From contig JAKSZU010000029.1 in NCBI GenBank assembly GCA_026018925.1, positions 10,515,378 through 10,579,377 of the forward strand: a stretch of DNA of 64,000 nt. The letters are read 5' to 3'. The stretch comes from Tupaia tana. Lineage: Eukaryota; Chordata; Mammalia; Scandentia; Tupaiidae. Made by a program: the position numbers and the translations under genes. Positions 21,770 to 32,575 of this stretch are shown piece by piece (the stretch's first letter is position 1; each line of letters starts with the position of its first letter). The notes under the pieces are model-generated. The model had not been told where the DNA came from. It searched no databases and saw nothing but the letters and a program-made list of their open reading frames with translations.

Positions 21770-22188
21770 ATAAACTTAGTGACCTAAGGAAAACAGAGAA
21801 GACCTAAATAAATAAAATCAGAGATATATAAAATACAAAGGCTGTTAAGTGATTATTTTGAGCAATTAAGTACCAACACATTAAATAACATAGAAGAGAG
21901 GAATGAATGCAACCTATGAAGATTACGTTATTATGGAGTTTCTAAAAATCTACAAACAGAACTATCATAAAACCCAGTTATTTCATTCTTAAGCATCTAC
22001 CCAGAGTATAGAAAACCCTTCAACTGGAAAAACACTTGCTCACCCACGTTTATTGCAACATTATTTACAATTGCTAGGACATGGAGACAACCCAAATGTC
22101 CAAAAATAAACAAGTGAATTTAAAAGTTGTGGCACATGTATTCTATAGAATAGTACTCAACCATAAAAAACAATGAGACCCTGTTTTC
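21770..22188 (+). mobile_element. LINE-1 ORF2 C-terminal fragment
   Basis: From about 21940 the plus strand carries the decayed L1 ORF2 end: GGAGTTTCTAAAAATCTACAAACAGAACTATC, CATTATTTACAATTGCTAGGACATGGAGACAACCCAAATGTCC and TAGAATAGTACTCAACCATAAAAAAC. Frames are broken. The first 170 bases are AT-rich and unassigned. Confidence 0.82.
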
Positions 22189-22402
22189 CAGCCAAACACC
22201 TAGCCAGAAACCATCTACATCTGTGGTGGGCCTGGCCCTACTCCTTTAACTGAAGAGCTTCTGCTTTAATCTCTCCTTTCAGCCCATCACCTAGCCAGAA
22301 TTCATCTACATCTGAGGTGGCCCTGGCCTTATTCCTTCAATGGGAGAGCCTCTGCTCCAAACCTCTTCTTCAAGCCCAACACCTAACCAACTTCCACATA
22401 CT
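22189..22402. repeat. Tandem repeat, about 2.3 units of about 91 bp
   Basis: Units beginning CCAAACACCTAGCCAGAA, CCCATCACCTAGCCAGAA and CCCAACACCTAACCAACTT start near 22193, 22284 and 22375. The first two share CATCTACATCTG(T/A)GGTGG and TCCTTTAA/TCCTTCAA...GAG(A)GC(T/C)TCTGCT. It resembles a monomeric L1 promoter remnant. Confidence 0.75.
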
Positions 22403-22830
22403 TAGTGTCTAGACAGGTCTAGGTGCATGGGAGCCAAACATCTGAATATTTATAGGGTCATAGAAAACCTCAACTCCCACTGAAACTGCTACAGAAAGGG
22501 AGAAACTCATCTTTATAAATCTGAACTCCAATCTCTTTCTGTGGATACCACATTGCAAAACATAGCTGTGGAGAGAAATTGGCATAGAAATACTTCACAG
22601 AAGTGAAGCATACGAGCTTACAGTTGCAGAAACCTCCAACAAAGTAGCCAAACATGAATATACCACCAAATGACAAGAAGTCAGAGTAGAGAGATTGCAA
22701 AGTGAGCAGCAAGGAGAAATATGGAGCTGCAGAGAGAGCACAACTCATCTCCTCTCACATGCCTCTGAATTCTCAGTTTAAACCCTGCAGCTCAGCCCAT
22801 ATGCACCTGTTATTTAGAAACTGGAGACCT

Positions 22831-23077
22831 TTTTTTTTTTTTTTTTGTTATTTTTTTGCTATAGGGTGCGTGAGCTCGCCAGACAGACAGAGAGACAGAA
22901 AGCAAGAAATCACCCCCCGGGGGGATGGCCACACTGCAATCCCTTCTCCTCCATTCTCCTCTCGGGATCTTGGGCACGCACGCACACGTGCCCGGCGTGA
23001 GTTTAAGCCTCAAGGTCCTGGACTCGAAACACGGTCGACTACATGGGAGTCCAGCCATTACGCTAACTGCTGGTCCC
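22831..23077 (-). mobile_element. Young tRNA-derived SINE
   Basis: Poly-T, TTATTTTTTTGCTATAGGG to AACTGCTGGTCCC. GAAACTGGAGACCTTT / GAAACTAGAGGCCTTT on the two sides is a slightly diverged target-site duplication. A short deletion removes part of the A-box side. Confidence 0.94.
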
Positions 23078-23410
23078 GAAACTAGAGGCCTTTGTAATAT
23101 CCATTTCCAACAACAAAAGTACAGGTTCCTTGGTGAGCATCAGGGAAATTAAACTGCAGAGCTATTGTGAGTCATTTCCTTCGGCATACGTCTAATGCTC
23201 AGAATTAACTCCAAGAAATTAGGATAGAGGTATAATCCATCAGATAACCAGAAACCATCACAAAGGTACAAGAAATATGATAACCAAGAAAATATCTCTC
23301 CTCTAAGGGAAAAGAACAGTGCTTCATCACCCACAGGCTGTATAATGGAACTTGTAGAAATATCAGGTAAAGAATTTAGATTTTCATGGTGTCAAAACTA
23401 ATGAAGATGT

Positions 23411-23477
23411 CTCTGTCTGTCTGGCGAGCGCACGCGCCCTATAGCAAAAAACCTCTCCAAAAAAAAAAAAAAAAAAC
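23411..23477 (+). mobile_element. 5'-truncated young SINE (67 bp) with target-site duplication
   Basis: Only TCTCTGTCTGTCTGGCGAGCGCACGCGCCCTATAG and the A tail are present. AACTAATGAAGATG stands immediately on both sides (23397-23410 and 23475-23490 region). Truncation therefore happened during insertion. Confidence 0.93.
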
Positions 23478-23675
23478 TAATGAAGATGCAAGAAAAGAAA
23501 GTAACAAATTCCAGAAGACAAGAGAAAAGAGATAATGAATTCCAGGAGATGAGAAAGTTATTCCATGATTTGAAAGAAGAAATACACACCACAAAAATGA
23601 ATCAAACAGCTGTTAGAGATGAAGGCTGTGATATGGGAAATAAAAAACTCCCTCAAAAGTATTAAAAGCAGATTA

Positions 23676-23904
23676 GTGTGGGAGGAGGGTGGGACACAGC
23701 AGAGGGTGAGGGATAGGAAATCAAGGATGGCAAACAAAAAAAAAAAAGCAAAATATATGGGAAATAAATGGAAAATTATTTGTTGATAACACGTATGTTG
23801 ATGTGCTTGACTGAGCCAATATACAGTGTATTCTGGATGGGAAATCTCATTTTGTATGCTGTATAGTGAATAAATGTAAAAAAAAAAGAAAGAAAAAAAT
23901 TAAA
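23676..23904 (+). mobile_element. 5'-truncated L1 3' end nested in L1 ORF1
   Basis: TGTGGGAGGAGGGTGGGACACAG through GCCAATATACAGTGTATTCTGGATGGG to GTGAATAAATGTAAAAAAAAAAG. TTAAAAGCAGATTAG before and TTAAAAAGCAGATTAG after form the target-site duplication. Confidence 0.93.
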
Positions 23905-24640
23905 AAGCAGATTAGACCACGCAGAAGGTAAAATTTTGGATGTAGAAGACAAAACTTCTGTCCTATAAAAAATACACCAAAAAGAATGGGAAAATAACCC
24001 AAGAAATGAAAATAATATATGTGAAATACTAGATATCATTAATTGCCCAAACATCCAGATAACTGGTATCCCAGAAGGTAAAGAAACTAATAAGGGCATT
24101 GATCATCTATTCCATGAACTCCTGAAAGAAAACTTTTCAAACCTGGAAAGGCATTCAACTATGCAGACCTAAGAAAAACAAAAGACCACAAGTAGAATCA
24201 AGCCAAGAAGATCTTCTCCAAAGCACATCATAGCCAGATTGGCCAAAACTACAAAGACAAGACACAAAACTTGGCAAGAGAGAAATGTCAGGTTACTTAT
24301 AAAGGTTATCCCATCAGACTAATGTCAGACCTCCATTCATAAACAATTCAGGAAAGGAAAGGATGGGAAAATACATTCAAAGTGTTAAATGAAAACAATC
24401 TCAACAAAGAATACTATATCCAACAAGGTTATCCTTCATATGGGAAGAAAAGATAAAAACATTCTCATAAGCAACAACACTAGATCAGGTCTTTAAGAAG
24501 TTCTGAAGTGAGTGCTATACCAAGAAAACTACGGACAGACAGACATAAGAGAACAAAAAGCAGCTATGAAAATAGCCAACTTAAAGGTAGGGACAAGTCC
24601 AGAAATATCAGTAATAATGTTGAATGATAACTTCCAGGAT

Positions 24641-24870
24641 ATAAAGGGAAACATCAGACCACAAAAACTGCAAATTTAACAAAAGAGATTAATTATATGA
24701 GACTGAACTAGTGAAATAGTGAAATAGTGAAATTTTATGACTTCTGACTAAACATTACTGATTTTCTTCTATGCTTTGTCTTCCGGATTTAACGATTTTT
24801 GTTTTCTCTTCAGTTGTTAATATGTTCAGCAATTTGTTAAATTTTTAAAATTGAAACATATCCACTTAAT
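24641..24870. other. No gene recognised
   Basis: AT-rich DNA. The section at 24690-24800 resembles 40395-40480 (GAGACTGAA(C/T)T(A/G)GTGAAATAG and TTACTGATTTTCTTCTA), so it belongs to an unnamed dispersed repeat or a duplicated segment. Confidence 0.45.
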
Positions 24871-26560
24871 ATATATCGAGTATCCACACTCTATGGAAGA
24901 GATTGGAATACTGAAGGGCATAAAAACAGTGAAAATAGTTAGGAATGCTGAAGACAGTGTGGAATGGGGGCAGGGGAGAAGGGAAGAGAATAGAGAAGGA
25001 AATCAGGAGAAAAAATAGAAAGGCATATTTCTGGGACACAGAAATGGTTTATTACCTGTTGATGATAACATGTATAGTAGTATCAACTGGGATAAAAAAG
25101 GCACATAAACTTTTCTCCTCTCCTGATCCCTCTGCAGTGGAAAATATTTGTGAGCATTCTTATTTGTGAGCAGAATGGTTATTCGCTCAATAATAAGTTC
25201 AATAATACAATAATATCTGTTGCATTGAATCAGAAATTGAACTTTTTAATAAAAATATTTAATTTAATTTAATTTATTTATTTATTTAAGTTGATTCAGA
25301 GAGGGACAGTGAGAGAGCGAGAGAGAGAGAGAGAGACAGAGAGAGACAGAGAAAGTAAGAAAGCAAGCTGAAGTCCAGTGTCCTTAACCCCTAACCACCA
25401 CACCACCTGCCAGCCCCAGAAACTGAATTCTTATGGGGCTTTGTGCGAATAACAGACCAAATGAGACTAAACTTTTTTTTTTTTTTTGAAAATAAGTTAG
25501 TTTATGCCTCTCTTTAGTACAAGGGGGAATGAAGAGAGAAAAAATATTTCAGATGAAAATTACAGTGCACTTGTTACTAGATTTTAGCTTTGTCCTTATA
25601 TTTAGTTTAATTAAGATCTTTTGTGAACCAATAAAATGGGAAAAATAGTATTTAGAGAGAGGGAGGAAAAAGGGAAGAAAAAAGTAAAAGTACGTTTAAT
25701 AAGAAAATGAGAAGCTATTTGCTGATGATAATGTATATAATAATGTCTTTGTCTTGACTGATATGCATGGTATTAATGCTGGAAAAAGAAATATTGTACA
25801 CTGAGAAGATACATGTGATTAAATTAAAACAGAAAAGAAAACCACAATGAGATCCTGACATTTAATACAAAGTGGACAAATATGGAAGGCTTAATCCTAA
25901 TTGAAGCAAGACAGACTATGAAAGACAGGCTTTATATGTTCCCACTCAAAATATACCAAAAGGTCTGTTCTCTACAGCAGAAACTTTAAGATTGGAAGGT
26001 ATAATAGCAGGGAGGGCAACTGTAGATACTAGAGAGAGTATGAGGGAGTAATGGGAAGTAGGTAATAGGGGGAGGAAGGAAGAGAAATAGGGAAACAAAC
26101 AATATGTTTAATAGACACAAAAATCAAAAGGTATTTGTTGATGATAATGTATATGGTAAAGTCTTTTTCTTGACTGATATGCACTGCATTCATGTTGGGA
26201 AAAGCTATACTGTACACTGTAAAGACATATAGTGATTGCAGGACGTTAGTGAGAAACGGATATGGCTTATTACCTGTTGATGATGACATGTATAGTATTC
26301 TCAACTGGATTGGTCTGAGAATTATTTCATGATGGGTAAAGTCTTTTTACAAGCAAAATGAGAAATAGTGATTGACTGTTTTAAAAAATAATTAGAATAA
26401 TAATTATTGGGAAAAACATAGAAAAGATATTGAATGATGAAGCGGGGAAATTAATGTCTCTGTATTGACTGACATGCATGGCATTCCCTTTTGAAACAGC
26501 AATGTAATACACTGTAAAATTATATGTAATCCAATGTAATATAAAGATTATGATAATAAT
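24871..26560 (+). mobile_element. Stack of LINE-1 3'-UTR fragments
   Basis: Several successive plus-strand L1 3' ends, each with a TTGATGATAA(C/T)(A/G)TGTATA... core and, in some, TTGACTGATATGCATGGCATTC...CTGTACACTGTAAAGACATA. Approximate cores lie at 25055, 25720, 26130, 26270 and 26450. The piece at 25850-25990 also carries ORF2 end sequence (GACATTTAATACAAAGTGGAC). An old SINE lies inside at 25270-25420. Confidence 0.75.
25270..25420 (-). mobile_element. Old short-type tRNA SINE
   Basis: (TTTA)n, GATTCAGAGAGGGACAGTGAGAGAG, then a missing middle, and AAGTCCAGTGTCCTTAACCCC...CACCACACCACCTGCCAGCCCC, the complement of the GGGGCTGGCAGGTGGTGTGG head. Confidence 0.78.
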
Positions 26561-26589
26561 AAAAATAAAAATAAAAAATCAAAAAAATA

Positions 26590-26925
26590 ACAGAAAAAAG
26601 ATATATAGTGATTAAGTGTAAATAATAAATATATGTATTTTTTAAATACCATAAAAGTTTCTCAAAAATTAAAAATGCTAGCATATCATGCATCAGTTCC
26701 ACTACCAGCTGACTAGTAAATGGAAATAAAACTACTATGTTGAAGAGAAATCTGCACTCCCATTTTTATTGGGGCAGTATTTCCAAGAGCCAAGATATGA
26801 AATCCAAGTAAGTGTCCACCAATAGGCGCATAGATAAAGAAAATGTAGCACTTATACACAATGTAATACTATTTACTAAAGAAAAAGTCCATCATTTGTG
26901 ATAGCAAGAAAAAATCTTTTTTAAA
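26590..26925 (+). mobile_element. LINE-1 ORF2 3' fragment, old
   Basis: Decayed L1 tail of ORF2: TGAAGAGAAATCTGCACTCCCATTTTTATTGGGGCAGTATTTCC, CCAATAGGCGCATAGATAAAGAAAATGTAGCAC and AATGTAATACTATTTACTAAAG. No open frame. Confidence 0.75.
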
Positions 26926-27290
26926 AAAAATTATTTTACATTCATTCACTGAACATCATCACAGCACACAAAATGAGATTTCCCATCCATAATACACTGT
27001 ATAGTGAATTAATCATACATGTTATTGTCAACAAATAATTTTTCATTTCTTGTTTTATATCTATCTATATATTTTTTTCCTCCTATTTCTCACCCTCTGC
27101 CATTTTCCACCCTCCTAACATACTGTCTCTGGTATCTGCAATTTCTTTCCATTGCTTCCCCCAACACACACTTTATTGATTCACAAACAAGAAATAATCT
27201 AAAACACATTGTTATGTGAAATAAATCAGGCACAGAAAGACAAATATCATATAATCTCACTTATATGTGAAATCCTAAAAAGTTGATCTC
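26926..27290 (-). mobile_element. LINE-1 3' UTR fragment, minus strand
   Basis: The plus strand reads ATTCATTCACTGAACATCATCACAGCACACAAAATGAGATTTCCCATCC, the complement of the 3' end seen at 23850 and 42500. CACCCTCCTAACATACTGTCTC is the complement of the GTGGGAGGAGGGTG part. Confidence 0.8.
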
Positions 27291-27293
27291 TTA

Positions 27294-27570
27294 AGGACCA
27301 GCAGTTGGCATAATGGCTCTGTCACTGGACTCCCATGCAGTCAACCATGGTTCTAGTCCTGGACCCAGTGGCTTAAACTCACACCAGGCTCATGTGCATA
27401 CCTGCCCAAGATACCAAGAGAAGAATGGAGGAGAAGGGATTGCAGCGTGGCCATCTTCCCTGGGGAGTGATTTCTCGCTTTCTGTCTCTCTGTCTCTTTA
27501 CTCTTTCTGGCGAGTACACATGCCCTATAGCAAAATCTTCTCAAAAAAGAAAAATAAAAACAATAAACAA
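27294..27570 (+). mobile_element. Young tRNA-derived SINE
   Basis: AAGGACCAGCAGTTGGCATAATGG head with GGTTCTAGTCC box, full body, AAAAATAAAAACAATAAAC tail. Confidence 0.92.
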
Positions 27571-28445
27571 GTGGATTTTAAAAATGTGGCATATGTACTC
27601 CATGGAATACTACTCAGCCATAAAAAAATGAGATGCTGATATTTGGTACAAAGTGGACAAATATGGAAGACTTAATGCTAAGTGAAGCAAGCCAGACAAT
27701 GAAAATCAGTCCTTGCATGTCCCCGGTATGTGGCCATCTGTAGAGATACCATCTAACCCCAGTCAGAATCGTTAAGATTATAAAAATAAAGAATGATAAG
27801 TACTGGCAAGGTTGTGGTGAAAAGGGAACTCTCCTACAGTACACTGTTGGTGGGAATGTAAATTAGTACAGCTACTGTGGAGAACAAAATGGAGGTTCTT
27901 CCAAAACCTACAAATAGATCTACCATATTATCCAGCAATTCCAATCCTGGGTATCTACACAAAGGTTAGAAATACACTCATCCAGAAAAACAGCTGCACA
28001 TCAGTGTTCATTGTAGCATTCATTATTCACAATCATTCAGACAATGGAATCAACCCAAATGTCCAAGAATACATGAGTAGATTGAAAAAGTGTGGCATAT
28101 ATACACTATGAAGTACTACTCAGTCATAAAACACAAGACAACCCTGGTATTTGATAGAAAGTGGATAAATGTGAAAGATTTAATGCTAAGTGAAGCAATC
28201 CAGACTATAGAAGAAAAGGATTACATGTTCCCATTTAATATATACTGAATGTCTGCATTCTATGGCAGAAACTGAAAGACTGGATGGTATAAAGGCATGA
28301 AGAGCATCTTTGGATTTCAGAGATAGTGTGGGAGGGTGGGGCTGTGAAAGGTAATGAATCAAGGAATAAAAGCAAAACAAGAAAATGAAATTTATTATAC
28401 AGCATGGGGATTATAGTTAAAGGCACTATATAGCATCCTTACAAT
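27571..28445 (+). mobile_element. Two abutting LINE-1 ORF2 3' fragments
   Basis: 27571-27722 carries the last part of ORF2 (GTGGCATATGTACTCCATGGAATACTACTCAGCC...). At 27723 the sequence jumps back to an earlier ORF2 position (ACCATCTAACCCCAGTCAGAATCG) and then runs through the same end and 3' UTR to about 28445. Frames are broken in both. Confidence 0.85.
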
Positions 28446-28478
28446 ATCTAAGGGAGTGGTTGTTAAATCTTCTCACCA

Positions 28479-28610
28479 TGGGGCCAGCAGGTGATGTGGG
28501 AGTTAAGATGCTAGACTCTCACATGGCCTACCACTGTTCAAGTTCCAGACCTGGTGGCTTTCTTTCTCACTTTCCCTCTCTCTCTGATGAGCACACATGC
28601 CTTATACCAA
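28479..28610 (+). mobile_element. Old short-type tRNA SINE
   Basis: GGGGCCAGCAGGTGATGTGGG head, GTTCAAGTTCCAGACC, directly followed by CTCACTTTCCCTCTCTCTCTGATGAGCACACATGCC. It lacks the middle module of the young family and gives a total of about 130 bp. Confidence 0.85.
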
Positions 28611-28655
<45 letters not shown>

Positions 28656-29000
28656 TAGATAGATAGATCTTGAGATAGCTATACAGATGTAGATCTCTAT
28701 CTATATAGATATCTCAAGATACAGATTACATCTATATCTATATATCTATCTCTAGCTATATTTATCTCTATCTGTAGATATCTCTATCTATATGTCTATC
28801 TATAGATACCTATATCTCTATATATCTACATAGACATATAGATATACACACACACACATGCACAAGCTATCTATATATAGAGATATATAAATATATCTAT
28901 ATATATAGCTATCTATATCTACATATATAGCCATCTATATATCTATATATATATAGATTGTATGTGTAGATATACATAAATATACAGTTGATGTGTACAC
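28611..29000. repeat. (CA)n plus complex (TATC/GATA)n microsatellite
   Basis: About 38 bp of CA, then about 340 bp of GATA/TATC-type units that switch strand sense more than once (TAGATAGATAG, CTATCTATAT, TATAGATAT), with another CA stretch near 28847. It is strongly self-complementary in places. Confidence 0.92.
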
Positions 29001-29089
29001 ACACACATACACACAGAGAGAGACATTAAAAAATAGTAATTTGTACATGGTGCACACATACGATTGCATGTTGTTTGAAAAATAAATTT

Positions 29090-29350
29090 GGGGCAATCCC
29101 ATTGCCCTGTGGTTAAGGTAGTTGGATCCCACATGACTAACTGTTCAATTTGAGTCCTGAACACCAACAAGTTGAAAAACACACCAGGTGCATGCACCTG
29201 CATTCTAACAATCCTAAAAAGAGGAGAAGGGATTGCTGATTGACTATGATTCATAGGTGCACTTTCTCACTTTTCTTCTCTGTCTCTAGTCCTCTCCTCT
29301 TAGTCTCTCCAGTGATCACACATGCCATGTGGTAAGTATGTAAAAAATAA
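29090..29350 (+). mobile_element. Old tRNA-derived SINE
   Basis: GGGGCAATCCCATTGCCCTGTGGTTAAGG head, CAATTTGAGTCCTGAAC, then AATCCTAAAAAGAGGAGAAGGGATTG, ending CACACATGCCATGTGG and an AAATAAATA tail. Confidence 0.82.
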
Positions 29351-29369
29351 ATAAATACATAATTAAATA

Positions 29370-29630
29370 TGAGTGCTGGATGCATAGCTCACTAGTTAAG
29401 GTAGCCAGGTACTTCACAGCCAATGATGGTTTGAATCATAGCTTTAGTTACTTAAACACCTGGCAATAATGTGGTACCCAAAATCCTAATGGGAAAGAGG
29501 AATGAAGGAAAAGGGATTGTGTTATAAGCACAGCCCATTGGAGTGCTGTCTTCCTCTCTCTCCCTCTGTCTCTCTTGGTGTGCATACATGTCCTCTAGTA
29601 TTTAAATGAATAAATTTGAAAAAAATAAAT
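29370..29630 (+). mobile_element. Old tRNA-derived SINE
   Basis: GTGCTGGATGCATAGCTCACTAGTTAAGG head, GGTTTGAATCATAGC box, CCAAAATCCTAATGGGAAAGAGGAATGAAGG body, ending GTGCATACATGTCCTCTAG. Strongly diverged, sited next to another old copy. Confidence 0.78.
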
Positions 29631-30840
29631 TAATCATTGTAAGATGCTAATTTCAGGGGAAACTAAAAAAATATTATGTATAATATAATATCTTTTGTTA
29701 TCATATGTATTATAAATTAAGGATTAAATGACATCTCTTAACCTAAGTTACAAGTATGAAATTTTTAATTATATTAGCAAAAGCATCACTAAGTCAAAGG
29801 ATGAAGTTCCTATGGTTTTGTATCAAGGAATAAAGCTTATCCTCTTGTTGAAGAGGAGAATAGCAATTCTCTGGAGATATTAAGGGTTGTGTTTCCACAA
29901 AAACTCAAGGCTTTGGAGAGCCAAGGGACCTGGTCAGGATGGGGTTCTTCAGTCTTAGACTATAGGGCAAACTTTAACTCAGAGTTAGTATAAAACATTA
30001 GGAAGTTATATTTTTGGAAGGCAGGAGAGTTCATGGAGAAGCAAGATAATGGACTGAGTTCCCCAGACATCTAATTAGGTGTCTTAGGAACTTAGAAACA
30101 CCCAGGAGAAAATTTCTTTTGAAGCAGAGTGGTACTCACCCAGGGAAATTATATGGTCTGGGTAAGACTCACAAGTGTGCCTAAAGAGAATATCCAGGAG
30201 CTGTAAATAATTCTTCTGCTGTTGTCCCTCAGCATGTGCAAGCTTAGGCTCTATGGGACATGTTCCTTTATTTATGCAGCCCTAATTCTGGCTCAGGTAC
30301 TAATGCTTACCTCTTCCCTGCCATCCTGTCTCAGGACAGGGTTTTAGTGTTTATCATCAACCATTCAAGAGAAATTCAAATTTCTGCACTGAGCTATTTC
30401 ATTCAAAAAACTTATCTAGGTTATTCCAAGATGTCTAGGTACTGGGAAAAAGTCAGGGAAAATGAATGCCTGCACATGTATCTACAGTCACCTGTGAGCC
30501 AATACAGCTTGGATCCAACAGTTTGCTGTGGTATTTTAATTAATTTATTAATTATTTATTATTATTTATTTTGATCAATTTATTTTGACTTGATTAATGA
30601 ATTAACTTATGTATTAATTTATGGTACTAAAACAGTAATTGTACAATGCACTTGGCAGTGGAGGGTGATAATTGACAATTATGTGGTGGTCACAGAAGCC
30701 CAGTTAGAATAGGATAGATGAAGCTAAAAGCTGTTTTGTAGAAAGTATAACTTATGCTTAAGGATATTTGCAATTCACTGCAGAAGAGAAAAAGGGTTTT
30801 AGTTGTGGAAGGATATCAACTGAAGCTACAGCATTTCTTT
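29631..30840. other. Unique-like DNA, diverged copy of 6770-7400
   Basis: No gene recognised. An open frame of 104 codons at 30260-30574 has no known motif. GTTGAAGAGGAGAA, GGAGATATTAAGGGTTGTGT and GGAGCTGTAAATAATTCTTCTGCTGTTGTC mirror 6793-7210. The stretch from 30540 is ATTTATT-rich. Confidence 0.45.
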
Positions 30841-30844
30841 TTAT

Positions 30845-31125
30845 TTATTTTATTTTTGAGAGGGTGTCCCCCCCCCCCCCCCCTTTAGGGCACATGAGCT
30901 TGCCAGAGAGACAGAGAGAAACATTGACAGAAAGTGAGAAATCATTTCCTGGTTGTTGGCCATACCATAATCCCTTCTCTTCCATTCTCCTCTTAGGATT
31001 TTGGGAATGCACAAACATGTGCCCACCTGAGTTTAAGTCACCAAGTACGGGACCTGAACTTGGTTAATTACGTGGTCGACTATAGGGGAATCCAGTGATG
31101 TAACCATTACACCATCTGCTGATCC
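30845..31125 (-). mobile_element. Older tRNA-derived SINE with a poly-C tract
   Basis: GAGAGGGTGTC, about 18 C, TTTAGGGCACATGAGCTTGCC, CATAATCCCTTCTCTTCC, ending ACCATCTGCTGATCC. Diverged full-length copy. Confidence 0.87.
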
Positions 31126-31377
31126 ATAGAGCACTTAATTTATTTTTAAAATGGGACCCCTTTTAATATGTTTCCATGTTGATGAGAAATTTCTAGACTA
31201 GTGGGTTTCTTACCAATTCAACCATAAAAAGCAGTTCAAGAGGCATATGTTTTACACTATCATCTTATGCTGGTTATTTAGATGAAATAACTAATGTATT
31301 TAATGATGAAAAATAATACCCAAATGACCTCTATACAGGTATCTCCATATTTGGAAGATTAAACATACCTTTTTCCA

Positions 31378-31378
31378 T

Positions 31379-31425
<47 letters not shown>

Positions 31426-31427
31426 TT
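31378..31427. repeat. (ATTT)n microsatellite
   Basis: Twelve near-perfect ATTT units that abut, and probably derive from, the tail of the minus-strand SINE that follows. Confidence 0.95.
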
Positions 31428-31652
31428 GCTATCAGGTGTGGGCACTTACTATAGAGAGACAGGGAATATAAATGGAAATTGAGAAACTACCCCTTAGAAG
31501 GGATGGCCATGCTGCATTTTTTTCTCTTTCATTCTCCTCTTAGGATTTTGGACACACATGCACATGTGGCTGGCATGTTTTCCAAGCTGTCAGGTCTGGG
31601 ACTCAGCTATGTGGGATACAGTACCTTAACCACCATGCCACCCACTGGCACC
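31428..31652 (-). mobile_element. Older tRNA-derived SINE
   Basis: TTGCTATCAGGTGTGGGCACTTAC, GAAACTACCCCTTAGAAGGGATGGCC, TTTCTCTTTCATTCTCC, ending CCACCATGCCACCCACTGGCACC. Confidence 0.82.
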
Positions 31653-31780
31653 AGTTCAAAACCTTTTAATTCTTGTTTTTATTGCATTTTTCAAAACATA
31701 AGAATTAAAATTTTTTCACCAATTTTGATATTTGCCACTTAGTTCTTCTATGTAAATATGAATGTTTTGTTAAGAGAATG

Positions 31781-32558
31781 TGCCATAACCAACATGGCTG
31801 AACCTGTTCCTGAGTGAAGTGGCAGTGGATTGGAAACACACACACAGACACACAAGCAGAGGAAGGTGAGAATCAGGTGTTCCAGACTCCTCTGATGGAA
31901 GCAGCTGTGGCCTCAAGCCATTTCTAGGTTTATTTTTTTATAGGGTAAAAGAAAGGAGGGAGGGGGACTGCAGTTGGCATAATGGCTATGTCTTTGTACT
32001 CCCATGTAGTTGACCGCTGTTTGAGTCCTGGACCCGGTGGCTTAAACTCACATTGGGCACGTATGTGTGTGTGCCCAAGATCCCAAGAGAAGAATGGAGG
32101 AGAAGGGATTGTGGCCTGGTCATCCCCCCTGGGGGGTGATTTCTTGCTTTCTGTCTCTCTGTCTCTCTCTGTCTTTCTGGCGAGCATGCACCCTGTAGCA
32201 AAAACAAAACAAAACAAAACAAAACAAAACAAAACAAAAAACAACTCTCAAAAAAAAAAAAAAAAAAAAGAGAAGGAGAAGTGGAATGCAAAGACAGTTG
32301 CTTTCTGATATTATCTGTTGAAGATGTGGACACTCTGGCACCTTGCTGTCCTATATGAGCTTTCTCTTATCTTCCTGGGCCTTCTCTAGCTAACAGAGAT
32401 TTCCTTTAACCAACACCACCCTATAGTGTTGACACATGGAGGCAGAATCATATTCTTGTTAAAGTTTTCACTAGCTCTGCAGTGTCAGCACAAGAACTGT
32501 GTCTCTGCTTGTGTTTAAAAGTCACTATCGTGTTGCTTAGATCCAGCCACTTTCTACA
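31781..32558 (-). repeat. 3' LTR of the provirus, with SINE insertion
   Basis: Starts TGCC... on the plus strand and ends ...TTTCTACA, next to a polypurine tract on the minus strand (complement of TCTCCCCCTTTTTCTTG at 32559-32575). Without the SINE it is about 470 bp. It aligns end to end with 35849-36297, for example CTTTAACCAACACCACCC and TTCTTGTTAAAG(C/T)TTTCACTAGC. Confidence 0.88.
31963..32270 (+). mobile_element. Young tRNA-derived SINE inside the LTR, (CAAAA)n tail
   Basis: GGGGACTGCAGTTGGCATAATGG head, GTTTGAGTCCTGG, full body, then an AAAACAAAAC repeat at 32199-32240 and an A run. The other LTR lacks it, so it is younger than the provirus. Confidence 0.94.
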
Positions 32559-32575
32559 TCTCCCCCTTTTTCTTG

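Larger units (their letters stand above)
22189..24640 (+). mobile_element. LINE-1 5' region and ORF1, plus strand, inactive
   Basis: 22189-22402 is a short tandem repeat likely belonging to the L1 5' region. From about 23350 the plus strand resembles decayed ORF1 (AAAAGTAACAAATTCCAG..., then AAGCACATCATAGCCAGATTGGCC and TTATCCTTCATATGG). It ends around 24640 with the start of ORF2 missing. It is interrupted by a SINE at 22831, a truncated SINE at 23411 and an L1 3' end at 23676, and no frame stays open. Confidence 0.8.

Noticed and set aside
28611-29000. CRISPR-like regular repeats
   Set aside because: Simple microsatellite units without spacers, in a mammalian genome.
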